Below, piece by piece: positions 15,413 to 23,430 of a stretch of 64,000 nt of DNA; the stretch's first letter is position 1, and each line of letters opens with the position of its first letter. Both the position numbers and the translations under genes were made by a program. The notes beneath the pieces were generated by a model. The model was not told where the DNA came from. It did no database searches and saw only the letters and a program-made list of their open reading frames with translations. Origin of the DNA: Dysgonomonas sp. 520. Its GTDB lineage: Bacteria; Bacteroidota; Bacteroidia; Bacteroidales; Dysgonomonadaceae. The stretch covers positions 236,475 to 300,474 of the forward strand of contig NZ_QVMP01000001.1 of the NCBI RefSeq assembly GCF_010501095.1. Direction: 5' to 3'.

Positions 15413-15733
15413 TCAACAGCCACCTTTCGATGTGGCGACACTTTCTATAAATCCGCCTAACAGTTCTTTTACCAAAGCCCAATTTTCTTTATTGATACAA
15501 TACTTAACTGTTGGAGGTGTAATCTCTCCCTGTATCAATCCCGCATCTTTCAGTTCATTCAAATGTTGCGATAGGGTACTTTTGGCAATAGGCAGTAACT
15601 CCGACATATCTCCGTGAAAACAGCATGTCTGGCTGGCAAGCATCTGGAGTATCGCAATCCGTATAGGATGTCCCATTGCTTTAGCAAAACGTGCTATCTG
15701 TTCCTGTTCCTTTGTAAGTTCTTGCTTTTGCAT
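15413..15733 (-). CDS. arsR: ArsR-family metalloregulator
   Basis: The winged-helix repressor of 106 aa starts at ATG 15733 (MQKQELTKEQEQ). The 17-residue longer frame would begin inside the operator region. The DNA-recognition helix is SELLPIAKSTLSQHLNELKDAGLI. A Cys pair (QTCCFHGD) in the preceding helix is the likely As(III) site, with a further Cys at the C-terminus (KGGC). It should repress the operon until arsenite binds. Two TTCG-N8-CGAA palindromes lie directly upstream. Confidence 0.9.
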   Translation of the reverse strand: MQKQELTKEQEQIARFAKAMGHPIRIAILQMLASQTCCFHGDMSELLPIAKSTLSQHLNELKDAGLIQGEITPPTVKYCINKENWALVKELLGGFIESVATSKGGC

Positions 15734-15750
15734 TGCTTTATTATTTTCAG

Positions 15751-15793
15751 TTCGCAAATATACGAATAGACTTTCAATTCGCAAAATTACGAA
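15751..15793 (-). promoter_or_regulatory. ars promoter with both core elements inside ArsR-type operators
   Basis: Two palindromes, TTCGCAAATATACGAA (15751-15766) and TTCGCAAAATTACGAA (15778-15793), share the form TTCG-N8-CGAA. On the minus strand the first contains TATATTTG (-7, 15755-15762) and the second TTTG (-33, 15782-15785), with exactly 19 bp between them, the Bacteroides spacing. Repressor on these sites would cover both promoter elements. Confidence 0.8.
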
Positions 15794-15817
15794 TGGAATT
15801 TTTATCTCTCTAAAATG

Positions 15818-15853
15818 AAAAATTCCGGTGGTTCTTATACCATCGGAATTTTA
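15818..15853. terminator. Terminator hairpin between the ars promoter and the PH-domain gene
   Basis: AAAATTCCGGTGGT pairs with ATACCATCGGAATTTT with small interruptions. A and T runs on the two sides make it usable on both strands. It ends the PH-domain gene transcript on the minus strand, just before the ars promoter. Confidence 0.7.
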
Positions 15854-15854
15854 G

Positions 15855-16307
15855 TTATCCTATCTGTGTATTTATTTCTCGCCGGAAAGCAAGCGGATCG
15901 GCAATAAATGGATATGAACTTGTAACGCCTCCGGTAGTAACCGTAATTGTTCCGAAGCCGAATATCCGTCCTAAAATACTTTGCTTTATGTGCAGACCCT
16001 CGCACTTTGCCAGTACTAAATCAACAGCACGGCGACTGATAACACCAGTTTTTAATACCACCCGCTTATTGGTTACAGCATAAGATGAGCCTATTTTTAC
16101 GAATAGCCTTTGCACAAGCGACACAATCCCGAAAAATAAAATCAATAACCCTGCATAGTGGGTCATAGCTGATATTTCTTTAGGACTTGAAGTCAGTAAA
16201 GCACCGATAAGCAGTAGTATTATCGGTTGCACGAACAGAAAGAAGTGCAGTTTTGCAACATATTTTATCTCTTCTCCGGGTTGTAAATTTGATTCGATAT
16301 AGTTCAT
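15855..16307 (-). CDS. Bacterial PH-domain membrane protein (YdbS-like), 150 aa
   Basis: Two hydrophobic segments (about residues 24-42 and 51-68) are followed by a bacterial pleckstrin-homology domain with YAVTNKRVVLKTGVISRRAVDLVLAKCEGL and the strand pair FGFGTITVTTGGV. These are the usual marks of bPH_2 proteins. The domain should face the cytoplasm. The gene follows the M23 peptidase gene by 66 bp. A role in envelope upkeep is guessed from the family only. Confidence 0.8.
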   Translation of the reverse strand: MNYIESNLQPGEEIKYVAKLHFFLFVQPIILLLIGALLTSSPKEISAMTHYAGLLILFFGIVSLVQRLFVKIGSSYAVTNKRVVLKTGVISRRAVDLVLAKCEGLHIKQSILGRIFGFGTITVTTGGVTSSYPFIADPLAFRREINTQIG

Positions 16308-16373
16308 AATGACCTGATTTTTATTTAAGAACGTCCGTAAATATACATATTTTCAAAACAGCACAAAGTATAA

Positions 16374-16967
16374 TCACTTGTTTTTCAATATTTCAAACAA
16401 TAAGTAGCACCATCCGGTCGGATTTAGGTAACGATTACCTTTCCTTACTTCATAATGTAAGTGGTTACCCGTTGCTATTCCGGTGCTACCTACACAAGCA
16501 ATTTGCAGGGCTATCTCTACCGAATCCCCTACATTTACCATTGTCCTGCTTAAATGTGCATAGAACGAGCGGAAACCGCCTGCGTGTTGAATCTCTATAT
16601 AGTTCCCATACCCCGAACAATGCCCCTTATGAACTACTATTCCGTTTCCGGTAGCATACACGGGAGTTCCTTTAGTCCCCGAAATATCAATCCCTGTATG
16701 GAATTTCCACACCCTGTAAATCGGATGTTTGCGCATCCCGAATCCCGATGAAATACGTTCCGGTTTCTTAATCGGAAAAATCACTGGATAGTCGCATAGT
16801 TCACTGGTAGATAGTTTCAACGAATCGGCTATCTGCTGAAATTCCGATACGGAACACACCTGTTCCATATATTTTTCTATCTCCGGTTTCCTGTTTAGAG
16901 AATCGCCTGGTTGCCCCGATGCAGGCAAATACAATAAGGCGATAAAGAACATTAGTATATATTTCAT
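16374..16967 (-). CDS. M23-family metalloendopeptidase, exported
   Basis: A signal peptide (MKYILMFFIALLYLPASG) precedes a LytM/peptidase M23 domain. Zinc ligands are seen in GFGMRKHPIYRVWKFHTGID (His and Asp) and HLHYEVRKG. It would cut peptidoglycan cross-links in the periplasm. Position right after the tra operon suggests local wall opening for the conjugation channel, the job filled by a lysozyme-type protein in many related elements. A hairpin at 16989-17011 lies just upstream, so it may be expressed at lower level than traQ. Confidence 0.9.
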   Translation of the reverse strand: MKYILMFFIALLYLPASGQPGDSLNRKPEIEKYMEQVCSVSEFQQIADSLKLSTSELCDYPVIFPIKKPERISSGFGMRKHPIYRVWKFHTGIDISGTKGTPVYATGNGIVVHKGHCSGYGNYIEIQHAGGFRSFYAHLSRTMVNVGDSVEIALQIACVGSTGIATGNHLHYEVRKGNRYLNPTGWCYLLFEILKNK

Positions 16968-16988
16968 AGTCTGTTTGAATGAAAGTAA

Positions 16989-17011
16989 GCACCCGAAATA
17001 AATCCGGGTGC
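16989..17011 (-). terminator. Hairpin at the end of the tra operon
   Basis: GCACCCG pairs with CGGGTGC across nine bases. On the minus strand it follows the 36 aa gene and precedes the peptidase gene by 22 bp, with TTACTTTC after it. It is probably an attenuating terminator. Confidence 0.6.
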
Positions 17012-17018
17012 TTTCCTG

Positions 17019-17129
17019 TTAGTCTATTTCCTCTCCCCACAGTTCTATATCTGTCGGGGCATTTATCAACGACCGGGCTATACATAGCCAGCATAAGGCA
17101 TTGAACACGATATAGCTACCTATTATCAT
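17019..17129 (-). CDS. Micro-protein overlapping the end of traQ, 36 aa
   Basis: An open frame of 36 codons starts 14 bp inside the 3' end of traQ and reads MIIGSYIVFNALCWLCIARS and then LINAPTDIELWGEEID. One hydrophobic segment with two cysteines and an acidic tail suggests a single-pass membrane peptide. The overlap suits translational coupling with traQ. A frame this short could still be chance. Confidence 0.4.
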   Translation of the reverse strand: MIIGSYIVFNALCWLCIARSLINAPTDIELWGEEID

Positions 17130-17574
17130 TGTCATCTTCCGTTTCGTCCTCTCCCTTGTCATTCTGAAACGAGAAAGTCTTTTGTACTACCTGCCCGTGA
17201 TTATCTTCGATATACACGTCAATTACCTGTTGGTCGGTACAGTGCGAAGTGTAATACATTCGGAACGTTTCTTTTTTCAACGGGTAAAGGTCGTTCGGCA
17301 ACAATACCCGTTCATCATCCAACCGGAGTTCCCCAACACCGTCAGGTTGGAACATCCGAATAAAAAACTTCGTGTCCTGATAATCTCCTTCTTTTACGAT
17401 CTGGCAACGGATTTCCGCCACCTCTCCCTGAACGATTTTTTTCTGAACCGGCATAGTAACCAGATCAAATGCGTACACCTTATTAATATCCATATCGTCA
17501 GAACAGGCTAAGGCCAGTAGCATTATCGCTACCAGCCCGGCTGTTATCCCGAAAAAACTCTTTATTTTTTTCAT
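17116..17574 (-). CDS. traQ: TraQ-type conjugal transfer lipoprotein (DUF3872)
   Basis: The 152 aa protein has a lipobox-type signal (VAIMLLALACSDDMD), then a beta-rich domain (VQKKIVQGEVAEIRCQIVKEG, then FFIRMFQPDGVGELRLDDE) and an acidic tail (DKGEDETEDDNDNR). This is the DUF3872 family called TraQ in CTnDOT. It should be an outer-membrane or periplasmic lipoprotein of the transfer apparatus. It follows traO directly; CTnDOT has the primase gene traP between the two, absent here. Confidence 0.85.
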   Translation of the reverse strand: MKKIKSFFGITAGLVAIMLLALACSDDMDINKVYAFDLVTMPVQKKIVQGEVAEIRCQIVKEGDYQDTKFFIRMFQPDGVGELRLDDERVLLPNDLYPLKKETFRMYYTSHCTDQQVIDVYIEDNHGQVVQKTFSFQNDKGEDETEDDNDNR

Positions 17575-17586
17575 TATGATTCGCTT

Positions 17587-18171
17587 TTAGTTGATTATAA
17601 ATTTCAGTCCGATACCGAACTGCGTATGAAAATGCCCCGTAGAGTTGCCCCAAAGGATGCGTTCACGCCCTGTCAGGAGCAACACCACACGGTCAGATAG
17701 ATAGGTTTCCAGTTCCAACGTGATTGCCCCACCGTAGATAAATGCGTCTTTGTGCCGGAGCGTAGAACCATCGTAAAGGGTCTTTTCGCCCCAATTCGAT
17801 GTTTCATAGCCTGCAAGGGCAGAGCCTCCCAACGAGAGTAAAAAGGTCTTTGAGGGATCGGACAGGATTTTCAGATAGTAGCCGCCTTCAGCGGCAAACT
17901 GCGAAACCGGAATGCGGATTGTCCGGTATGGGTAATACCTTTCCATAAACTCCGCATCGAACATCCACTTATTGCCGTTCTTTGCGTAAGTAGCCATAGC
18001 CGCGCCGAAGTAATATCCAGCTTCGTTATCCTGCGCAGACGAATAGATACCGTCCACCATTCCCGAAGTTACCTGTACGCCCCGCATACCCGGTAATTGA
18101 CGTTGTGCGTGTGCTTGGTCTGTAAAGACCAGGCACAACACAACCGCCATAATAAAAGATAGCTGCCTCAT
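17587..18171 (-). CDS. traO: Conjugative transposon protein TraO
   Basis: The 194 aa protein has a signal peptide (MRQLSFIMAVVLCLVFTDQAHAQ) and a beta-barrel-like body with alternating aromatic residues (GYYFGAAMATYAKNG, ERYYPYRTIRIPV) ending in FGIGLKFIIN, the pattern of a small outer-membrane barrel. Position between traN and traQ fits TraO of the Bacteroidales type IV secretion system. It starts 2 bp after traN ends. Confidence 0.85.
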   Translation of the reverse strand: MRQLSFIMAVVLCLVFTDQAHAQRQLPGMRGVQVTSGMVDGIYSSAQDNEAGYYFGAAMATYAKNGNKWMFDAEFMERYYPYRTIRIPVSQFAAEGGYYLKILSDPSKTFLLSLGGSALAGYETSNWGEKTLYDGSTLRHKDAFIYGGAITLELETYLSDRVVLLLTGRERILWGNSTGHFHTQFGIGLKFIIN

Positions 18172-18173
18172 GG

Positions 18174-19127
18174 TTATTTCACTTTCAGTTCGTTAATAAC
18201 CTTTGCCCGTACCAAATCGGCATTATCGACTGTGAACCGCTGATGGCGTCCGCCCTCCTGTTCGTTCAGCTCAATAACAAGCATTTTATCATCGGGTATC
18301 GTAAATTTCGGCAGGGTAAAAACCATTCGCTCCGTGCGCTTACCGCCTATCACCATCAAATTGTTATAGGCTCGAAGCGGCCAGATCACTTGTTCCTGAA
18401 TTGCCGTGCGCTTGGCTACTTTTTTATCTACGATTTTGAACGTGATAAAATCTATATTGAACGGCACATTGGACGAATTTTTCAGTTGCAGGTGAAAGTA
18501 CAACAGCCCGTTATGGGTATAAACTCCTTTGAGTGTGTGCTGTATGCCGAAACGCTTACTACCCAAATGCTTTATTTCCCTGTCATTGTTCTTATAGATG
18601 GACTGCATAATCAGCTTGACAAGTAACGGAGATTCCTGCCCCAATTCCTGCATATAGACGGCAAGGGCATTGTTCGGACGGTTCACCGCCTCCCCATCGT
18701 GCAGGAAGTCGGTCATTTCAACGGACAACTTTACAGGTTCGTCCGCATATTTAACATTGAATGTGTAATATGCACCATCTTCGGTAATGACGGACAGATT
18801 ACTCTCCCGGCTGAAATCCCTTAAAGCGGCTTTCACTCTCAACACGTTTTCCGTTCCGTCCGCTTTCGCCGCGAGAAGATCTGCCGACCCTAAATCGACA
18901 TAGCGGATTGCAGACGGAAAGATAATATGTACCGTTTTGCTGAAAGTAACTTCCAACGCATACGGCGGTATCATCCTATCGAACGTCAGCGGGCGGGTAA
19001 AGCCCTGATAGTAGTCGCCCGTTGTGGGCTTGGTTTCTATTACGGTAGTCGTATCATTGGCTACTTCCTGCGCATTGGCTGCAAATACGCTCACCGCAAG
19101 GGCGAGCATCAAAAAGATTCGTTTCAT
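18174..19127 (-). CDS. traN: Conjugative transposon protein TraN (DUF4138)
   Basis: I start at the internal ATG 19127 (MKRIFLMLALAVSVFAANAQ), which gives a clean signal peptide; the longer frame adds nine residues that run into a leader motif. The body contains IPPYALEVTFSKTVHIIFPSAIRYVDLGS, close to the VirB9/TraN type. It should be the outer-membrane core-complex partner of TraM. The leader holds a copy of the 20-base element (19150-19169) complementary to the small RNA at 41087-41175. Confidence 0.9.
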   Translation of the reverse strand: MKRIFLMLALAVSVFAANAQEVANDTTTVIETKPTTGDYYQGFTRPLTFDRMIPPYALEVTFSKTVHIIFPSAIRYVDLGSADLLAAKADGTENVLRVKAALRDFSRESNLSVITEDGAYYTFNVKYADEPVKLSVEMTDFLHDGEAVNRPNNALAVYMQELGQESPLLVKLIMQSIYKNNDREIKHLGSKRFGIQHTLKGVYTHNGLLYFHLQLKNSSNVPFNIDFITFKIVDKKVAKRTAIQEQVIWPLRAYNNLMVIGGKRTERMVFTLPKFTIPDDKMLVIELNEQEGGRHQRFTVDNADLVRAKVINELKVK

Positions 19128-19149
19128 ACTTTTAATTCTTAATTCGTTA

Positions 19150-19169
19150 AACATTGATTTTTTAGTGGT
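19150..19169 (-). promoter_or_regulatory. Candidate small-RNA target in the traN leader
   Basis: On the minus strand it reads ACCACTAAAAAATCAATGTT, ending about 22 bases before the traN start. It differs at one position from the complement of the small RNA segment at 41121-41140. Confidence 0.55.
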
Positions 19170-19173
19170 ATTA

Positions 19174-20514
19174 TTAATTCTCTTTTGGTAAGAGCAGTAG
19201 TTTATGATTGGCTTTCAGCGTAACTTTAACCACGCTCATTTTCTTACTCACATACTGCGATGCCCCTTGTATAAGGCTTTTCCCTATATCGGCGGCAAAC
19301 TGTGAACCTGCATCATCGGTAATTGTAATGCTCGACCCTGCCGACTGCGCCATTTGCGAGGCTATTTCTTTGGCGGCTCTTATTTCATCGGAGTTGGGTA
19401 CAGAGATACCCTTTTGCCCGTCCGTGTCGTACACTTGCAGTTCAACCGGAATAATGTTGCCTGCATATTGAATCGAATTAATCGTAACCTCCATCCGTTC
19501 GCTACCGATACGGCACGCCCCGGTAATGATCGAGTTGGCAGGGATAAGAATATTTCCCGCCTGCATCGGCTCTAACAGCCGGATTTGCACCTCCCGTCCG
19601 CTTGTCAGCGTTACGGTTTGGTACACACAGGCACGGATGCTGTTTTTGTCTTTCACTCCCTCATTCCCGGCAGCAGTGAAAAATCCCATATTGCGGGGCT
19701 GGCTGAACGATTCTATAAACTCATCGTCCGACATTGGTGCGGCCAGTAGCGAAACTACATTGTGGCGCACCTGTTTTACGGGCTGAACATTTACCTTGTC
19801 TTTCGTAGAGGGAGCAGCGTTGCTGTTTTCGTTCTGCCCTGCCTGTGGCGGCATATACCTCGCCGCCATCGCATAGGATTTTTCGAGTAAGGCAGTTTGT
19901 TCATCCTCTGCGGCTTTCCGTGCTTCGGCTTCTTCCAACTTGCGTTCGAGTTCATTCATACGCTCTTCGACAGCGAGTTCCTGTTCGCTCTTCCCGGCAG
20001 GTTCTTCGTACCATTCTCCCAACTGCTTATTTATATCCTGATAGGCATTTGCGGAGGCTTGCAGATTATTTACTGGTTTCGTTTGCCGGGCAGACGGATT
20101 TTCGTAATACTCCGGCTGATTGGATTCTGCCTGCTTAGGTTCTTCCGCTTGGTCAAACATGGTCGAAAAGTCCTGCAAAGAACGCATCCGTTCCTGTTCC
20201 TTTTGCCTCATGGCTTCCTGTTCATAGGCATTTCGCTTATCTGAAACAATACCCTCGTCTTTGGGTACGGGTAGTTCGGCATTTAAGCCCGACAGCCCTT
20301 CAACCTTTGTTTCGTCTTTGTCTGTCGGGGCGAAGATCAGCCACATAGCACCGCCGAAAATCAGGAAGAACAGCGGCATAATCAGCATCTTTTTGCGTTT
20401 CTGCCTTTCCGCCATCGAAAGTTCTTTTTTCGGTGGTTTTTGAGGCTCTTTTTTATCCGGTACATGTGGTATCTCCGGTTGCTGTACCTCATTATTATTC
20501 ACTTGATCGCTCAT
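19174..20514 (-). CDS. traM: Conjugative transposon protein TraM
   Basis: The 446 aa protein has an N-terminal Pro/Lys-rich cytoplasmic part (PDKKEPQKPPKKELSMAERQK), one membrane helix (MLIMPLFFLIFGGAMWLIF) and a long charged coiled region (about 90-220, EERMNELERKLEEAEARKAAEDE). The conserved C-terminal TraM/VirB10-like domain follows (VQIRLLEPMQAGNILIPANS). It should bridge inner and outer membranes in the channel. Its start overlaps traL by 20 bp. Confidence 0.9.
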   Translation of the reverse strand: MSDQVNNNEVQQPEIPHVPDKKEPQKPPKKELSMAERQKRKKMLIMPLFFLIFGGAMWLIFAPTDKDETKVEGLSGLNAELPVPKDEGIVSDKRNAYEQEAMRQKEQERMRSLQDFSTMFDQAEEPKQAESNQPEYYENPSARQTKPVNNLQASANAYQDINKQLGEWYEEPAGKSEQELAVEERMNELERKLEEAEARKAAEDEQTALLEKSYAMAARYMPPQAGQNENSNAAPSTKDKVNVQPVKQVRHNVVSLLAAPMSDDEFIESFSQPRNMGFFTAAGNEGVKDKNSIRACVYQTVTLTSGREVQIRLLEPMQAGNILIPANSIITGACRIGSERMEVTINSIQYAGNIIPVELQVYDTDGQKGISVPNSDEIRAAKEIASQMAQSAGSSITITDDAGSQFAADIGKSLIQGASQYVSKKMSVVKVTLKANHKLLLLPKEN

Positions 20515-20779
20515 ACTGGTAATGATTAAGATTGTTAATACTATCCCTTTGCTGCTGTTGCAGTTTCAGGCTTTCTATCTGTTCTATCTGCATTTGTTCC
20601 CCCTTGCCTTTACCTAAATTGTAAATAGAAGAAACGGTCATGTAGATAGACAAGCCGCTGAATACGATAAGCATGGTAACGATTACGATTACCCGCGCAT
20701 CAGGGCTTAACGGTCTGACAAGACTACGCAAGCGGTCTTCCAGCCATTCGTTTACACGTTGAATGATTTTCCGTATCAT
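20495..20779 (-). CDS. traL: Conjugative transposon protein TraL (DUF3989)
   Basis: The 94 aa protein has a basic N-terminal helix (MIRKIIQRVNEWLEDRLRS), one membrane segment (VIVIVTMLIVFSGLSIYMTV) and a Gln-rich helical tail (MQIEQIESLKLQQQQRDS). It fits the small DUF3989 protein between traK and traM. It is likely an inner-membrane part of the secretion channel. It starts 6 bp after traK and overlaps traM by 20 bp. Confidence 0.85.
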   Translation of the reverse strand: MIRKIIQRVNEWLEDRLRSLVRPLSPDARVIVIVTMLIVFSGLSIYMTVSSIYNLGKGKGEQMQIEQIESLKLQQQQRDSINNLNHYQYERSSE

Positions 20780-20785
20780 AGCTAC

Positions 20786-21409
20786 CTACCTTTCCGTTAC
20801 CCGGATGTCCCGGTTTTCCACGATCTCGAATTTCTCCATAGTGAAACCGTGCGGGTTATTGTCCGAGCGTACCGAGTTAATCAGGTTGCAACGGGTTATC
20901 AAGCTGCGTTCAGTCATGTTCGACTGCCGGAGGATCATCTGCCGGGCGTATGTTACCGCCGTATAGGGGTACACATCGAAGTTGCAGGCGATACTATCCA
21001 CCTGTACGATCTGGTTGATATTGCCCGAAACGATACGGTTGTAGTACCCTTTTTCCGCCATGTCCTGATAGTATTTGAAAGCACTTTTATCGACAAGGAA
21101 CAACGCCCTGTTCACATTGCTTTCAATGGCTTTTTTGTCGGGTGAGAGTGTGAAGAACAGTTCGTGAAACCGCTTGACGTGTTCCCGTGCTTCGACAGGG
21201 CGGTTCTGCGAAAGGTCTTGCGAGAGGGCAAGCATTAAGGACTTGCCCCCGTCCAACACGTAAATACGCTGGCGTTGTGCTTCGGCGAAGCTGTACGACG
21301 ACCATACGGAATAACCCGTAATTCCGGCACACAACACCAGAAACACGATACCGAAAAGGCGTATCTGCTTGAATGATGTTTCTATATTCTTTAAACTTTT
21401 GAACTCCAT
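20786..21409 (-). CDS. traK: Conjugative transposon protein TraK
   Basis: The 207 aa protein begins MEFKSLKNIETSFKQIRLFG, followed by one membrane helix (IVFLVLCAGITGYSVWSSY) and a periplasmic domain with FYQDMAEKGYYNRIVSGNINQ-like strands. The length and single N-terminal anchor match TraK, the VirB8-type assembly factor. It follows traJ by 20 bp. Confidence 0.9.
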   Translation of the reverse strand: MEFKSLKNIETSFKQIRLFGIVFLVLCAGITGYSVWSSYSFAEAQRQRIYVLDGGKSLMLALSQDLSQNRPVEAREHVKRFHELFFTLSPDKKAIESNVNRALFLVDKSAFKYYQDMAEKGYYNRIVSGNINQIVQVDSIACNFDVYPYTAVTYARQMILRQSNMTERSLITRCNLINSVRSDNNPHGFTMEKFEIVENRDIRVTER

Positions 21410-21429
21410 ATTTTTTTGAGTATTTTTAA

Positions 21430-22428
21430 TTATTTACCTAATAATCTTCCGGCTACGTTGCCCGCAGCGGCTCCGGCTACGCCTCCTGCCATTGCTGCCC
21501 CTTTGCTTGCCGCCGTGTTTACTCCGCGTGTACCGCTACCGCCTCCGGCTTGAATCACCCAACCCGCAACGGTCGGTATCGAGAAGTACCCGATAATGCC
21601 TATAATCAAAAAGATGATATATACGCCATTACTCCCATCCGGCACGTATGACGGGTCTTTCAATAGCCCTATATCCATTTGCAGCATGAGTGCCTGAATT
21701 TTAGACAGCACAGCCGAAAACAGATCGGCAACGGGTAGCCACAGGTACACGCTGATATAGCGTGAAAGCCAGTTGGTAAGCGTGGATTGAAAACCGTCAT
21801 AAACGGAGAGAGCGAATGCCAGCGGCCCTAAGATTGACAGCACCACCAAGAAAAAGGTGCGTAAGGTGTCAATCGTAAGGGCTGCGGCATTAAACAGTAG
21901 CTCGAAGAAATCCCGGACTAATTGCCGGAACCACATTTTCATATCGTACCATGTACGTTCAGCCCACATGCCGATAATTTCAGCCGCATCAAAAACGCCC
22001 AACTCTTCCATTTTCTGGTCGTACACTTCGTCATCGACCAACCATGCTTTACCCTCGCGTACCCGTGCATCGTATTCCAGCGCGTCTTTCTCCGCCTGTA
22101 ATGCCTGCACATCCGTTATCTGCGATTCCAGTATGGTATGCGTTCCTTTTACCACAGGCGACATTACGGCGTTGATTGTACCGAGTACGATTGTGGGGAA
22201 GAACATAATACACAAGCCAATCGCAAAGGGACGAAGCAGCGGATATACGTCTATCGGTTCTGCCCGTGAGAGAGCTTGCCATACACGGGAAGCCACATAG
22301 AACAACGCACCCAGACCCGCTATCCCTTTGGCGACACCGATCATGTCACCGCAAAGGGGCATCATTTCCTGATACAGATTCCGTAAAATCTGATGCAGGT
22401 TTTCAAAATCTATTGCTAACAACATCAT
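21430..22428 (-). CDS. traJ: Conjugative transposon protein TraJ
   Basis: The 332 aa polytopic inner-membrane protein has about six hydrophobic segments (for example GIAGLGALFYVASRVWQAL and FFLVVLSILGPLAFALSVYD) and a Gly/Ala-rich C-terminus (GAAMAGGVAGAAAGNVAG). It fits TraJ, the VirB6-like channel component of Bacteroidales elements. Only 3 bp separate it from traI upstream. Confidence 0.9.
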   Translation of the reverse strand: MMLLAIDFENLHQILRNLYQEMMPLCGDMIGVAKGIAGLGALFYVASRVWQALSRAEPIDVYPLLRPFAIGLCIMFFPTIVLGTINAVMSPVVKGTHTILESQITDVQALQAEKDALEYDARVREGKAWLVDDEVYDQKMEELGVFDAAEIIGMWAERTWYDMKMWFRQLVRDFFELLFNAAALTIDTLRTFFLVVLSILGPLAFALSVYDGFQSTLTNWLSRYISVYLWLPVADLFSAVLSKIQALMLQMDIGLLKDPSYVPDGSNGVYIIFLIIGIIGYFSIPTVAGWVIQAGGGSGTRGVNTAASKGAAMAGGVAGAAAGNVAGRLLGK

Positions 22429-22431
22429 GGC

Positions 22432-23052
22432 TTACCAGTATCTTTCGGATGGATCACCATACAGGGAGCGTACCCGTTCCATATCGCCGGATTCCTGACT
22501 GCGGATAAAGGAAACGGATATACTTTTCTTGGAAAAGTAGCTCACAAGGTTGCGGTGTTGCACCATTTTGGTATGTATCTGGTCTATGATTGCCATGCGT
22601 TCGACATCGGTCATAGAAAGCCCGTTGGAGGTTGAGACGATATTTTTTATATCCGACAGCAGGTTTCCACTCTCTTTCAATAGCTTGGAATATCCGTTAG
22701 ATATGGCTTCCAGTTCTGCGTGAGTGAAATTTTTATCGGTCAGCATCTTATTGAAGTTGGTAGAATATATCTGCGATATTTCGCTGACCAGCTCCACCGT
22801 TTCCTTGACCTTGCGGGCATCCTTGATAAGATTATGTACTGACTGTAATTTGTCATAATACTCCTTGCCCTGATTATAAATCTTCTGCATTTCCTGAAAG
22901 GAGTTGATTACGTTGGTTGCCGTTGTTGCTGTTTTGGAAACCGTCAGTATATTTTGAGCAAGGTTCGAGGGGTCGATTACCGCCCACTGTGCTTTTGCCT
23001 CGAAGCCGAAGAATGCAAAGGCTACTGTAAGGCATACAATTATTTTTTTCAT
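22432..23052 (-). CDS. traI: Conjugative transposon protein TraI (DUF4141)
   Basis: The 206 aa protein has a signal peptide (MKKIIVCLTVAFAFFGFEAKAQ) and then a helical body (NLAQNILTVSKTATTATNVIN, EMQKIYNQGKEYYDKLQSV), typical of the VirB5-like DUF4141 family. It is exported to the periplasm and may cap or assemble the pilus. It is tightly coupled to traJ. Confidence 0.85.
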   Translation of the reverse strand: MKKIIVCLTVAFAFFGFEAKAQWAVIDPSNLAQNILTVSKTATTATNVINSFQEMQKIYNQGKEYYDKLQSVHNLIKDARKVKETVELVSEISQIYSTNFNKMLTDKNFTHAELEAISNGYSKLLKESGNLLSDIKNIVSTSNGLSMTDVERMAIIDQIHTKMVQHRNLVSYFSKKSISVSFIRSQESGDMERVRSLYGDPSERYW

Positions 23053-23104
23053 TGTTTTACTGTTTTATTCGTTAATACTCATAAGGGCGGAAGTAGCCTT
23101 CGGG

Positions 23105-23419
23105 CTACTCCTCTGCCCGGACATATTCACCGAAAGCGGAAAGCAATAAGACCTCCCGCTCCCGGTCATAGGCAATTCCGATACGCCCGTACAGGTCGAT
23201 GTAATACAGACCAAACAAGCAATACACTGTACAATCACAGACCACCTGCGGGTTGTTGTAAGTAAGTTCTAAACGGATGCCTCCCCGCTTGCGGGAAGTA
23301 TTGCGGTAAATCCTTACCGCAGGCGCACCGTCCGGGCTTACCCAACGCCCCGTAATCTCCCGCAGGTTAAAATCCTGATATGCGGCGCAAGGGTCGGCTG
23401 CATTACATTTGCTGAACAT
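23105..23419 (-). CDS. DUF3876-family protein, 104 aa
   Basis: The protein has no signal peptide (MFSKCNAADPCAAYQDFN). It contains REITGRWVSPDGAPAVRIYRN and a YYIDLYGRIGIAYD strand pair, which fit DUF3876, always found after traG in this type of tra operon. It is probably a small beta-rich cytoplasmic protein. It lies 11 bp after the traG stop. Function is unknown. Confidence 0.8.
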   Translation of the reverse strand: MFSKCNAADPCAAYQDFNLREITGRWVSPDGAPAVRIYRNTSRKRGGIRLELTYNNPQVVCDCTVYCLFGLYYIDLYGRIGIAYDREREVLLLSAFGEYVRAEE

Positions 23420-23430
23420 GGCTTCTCGTT

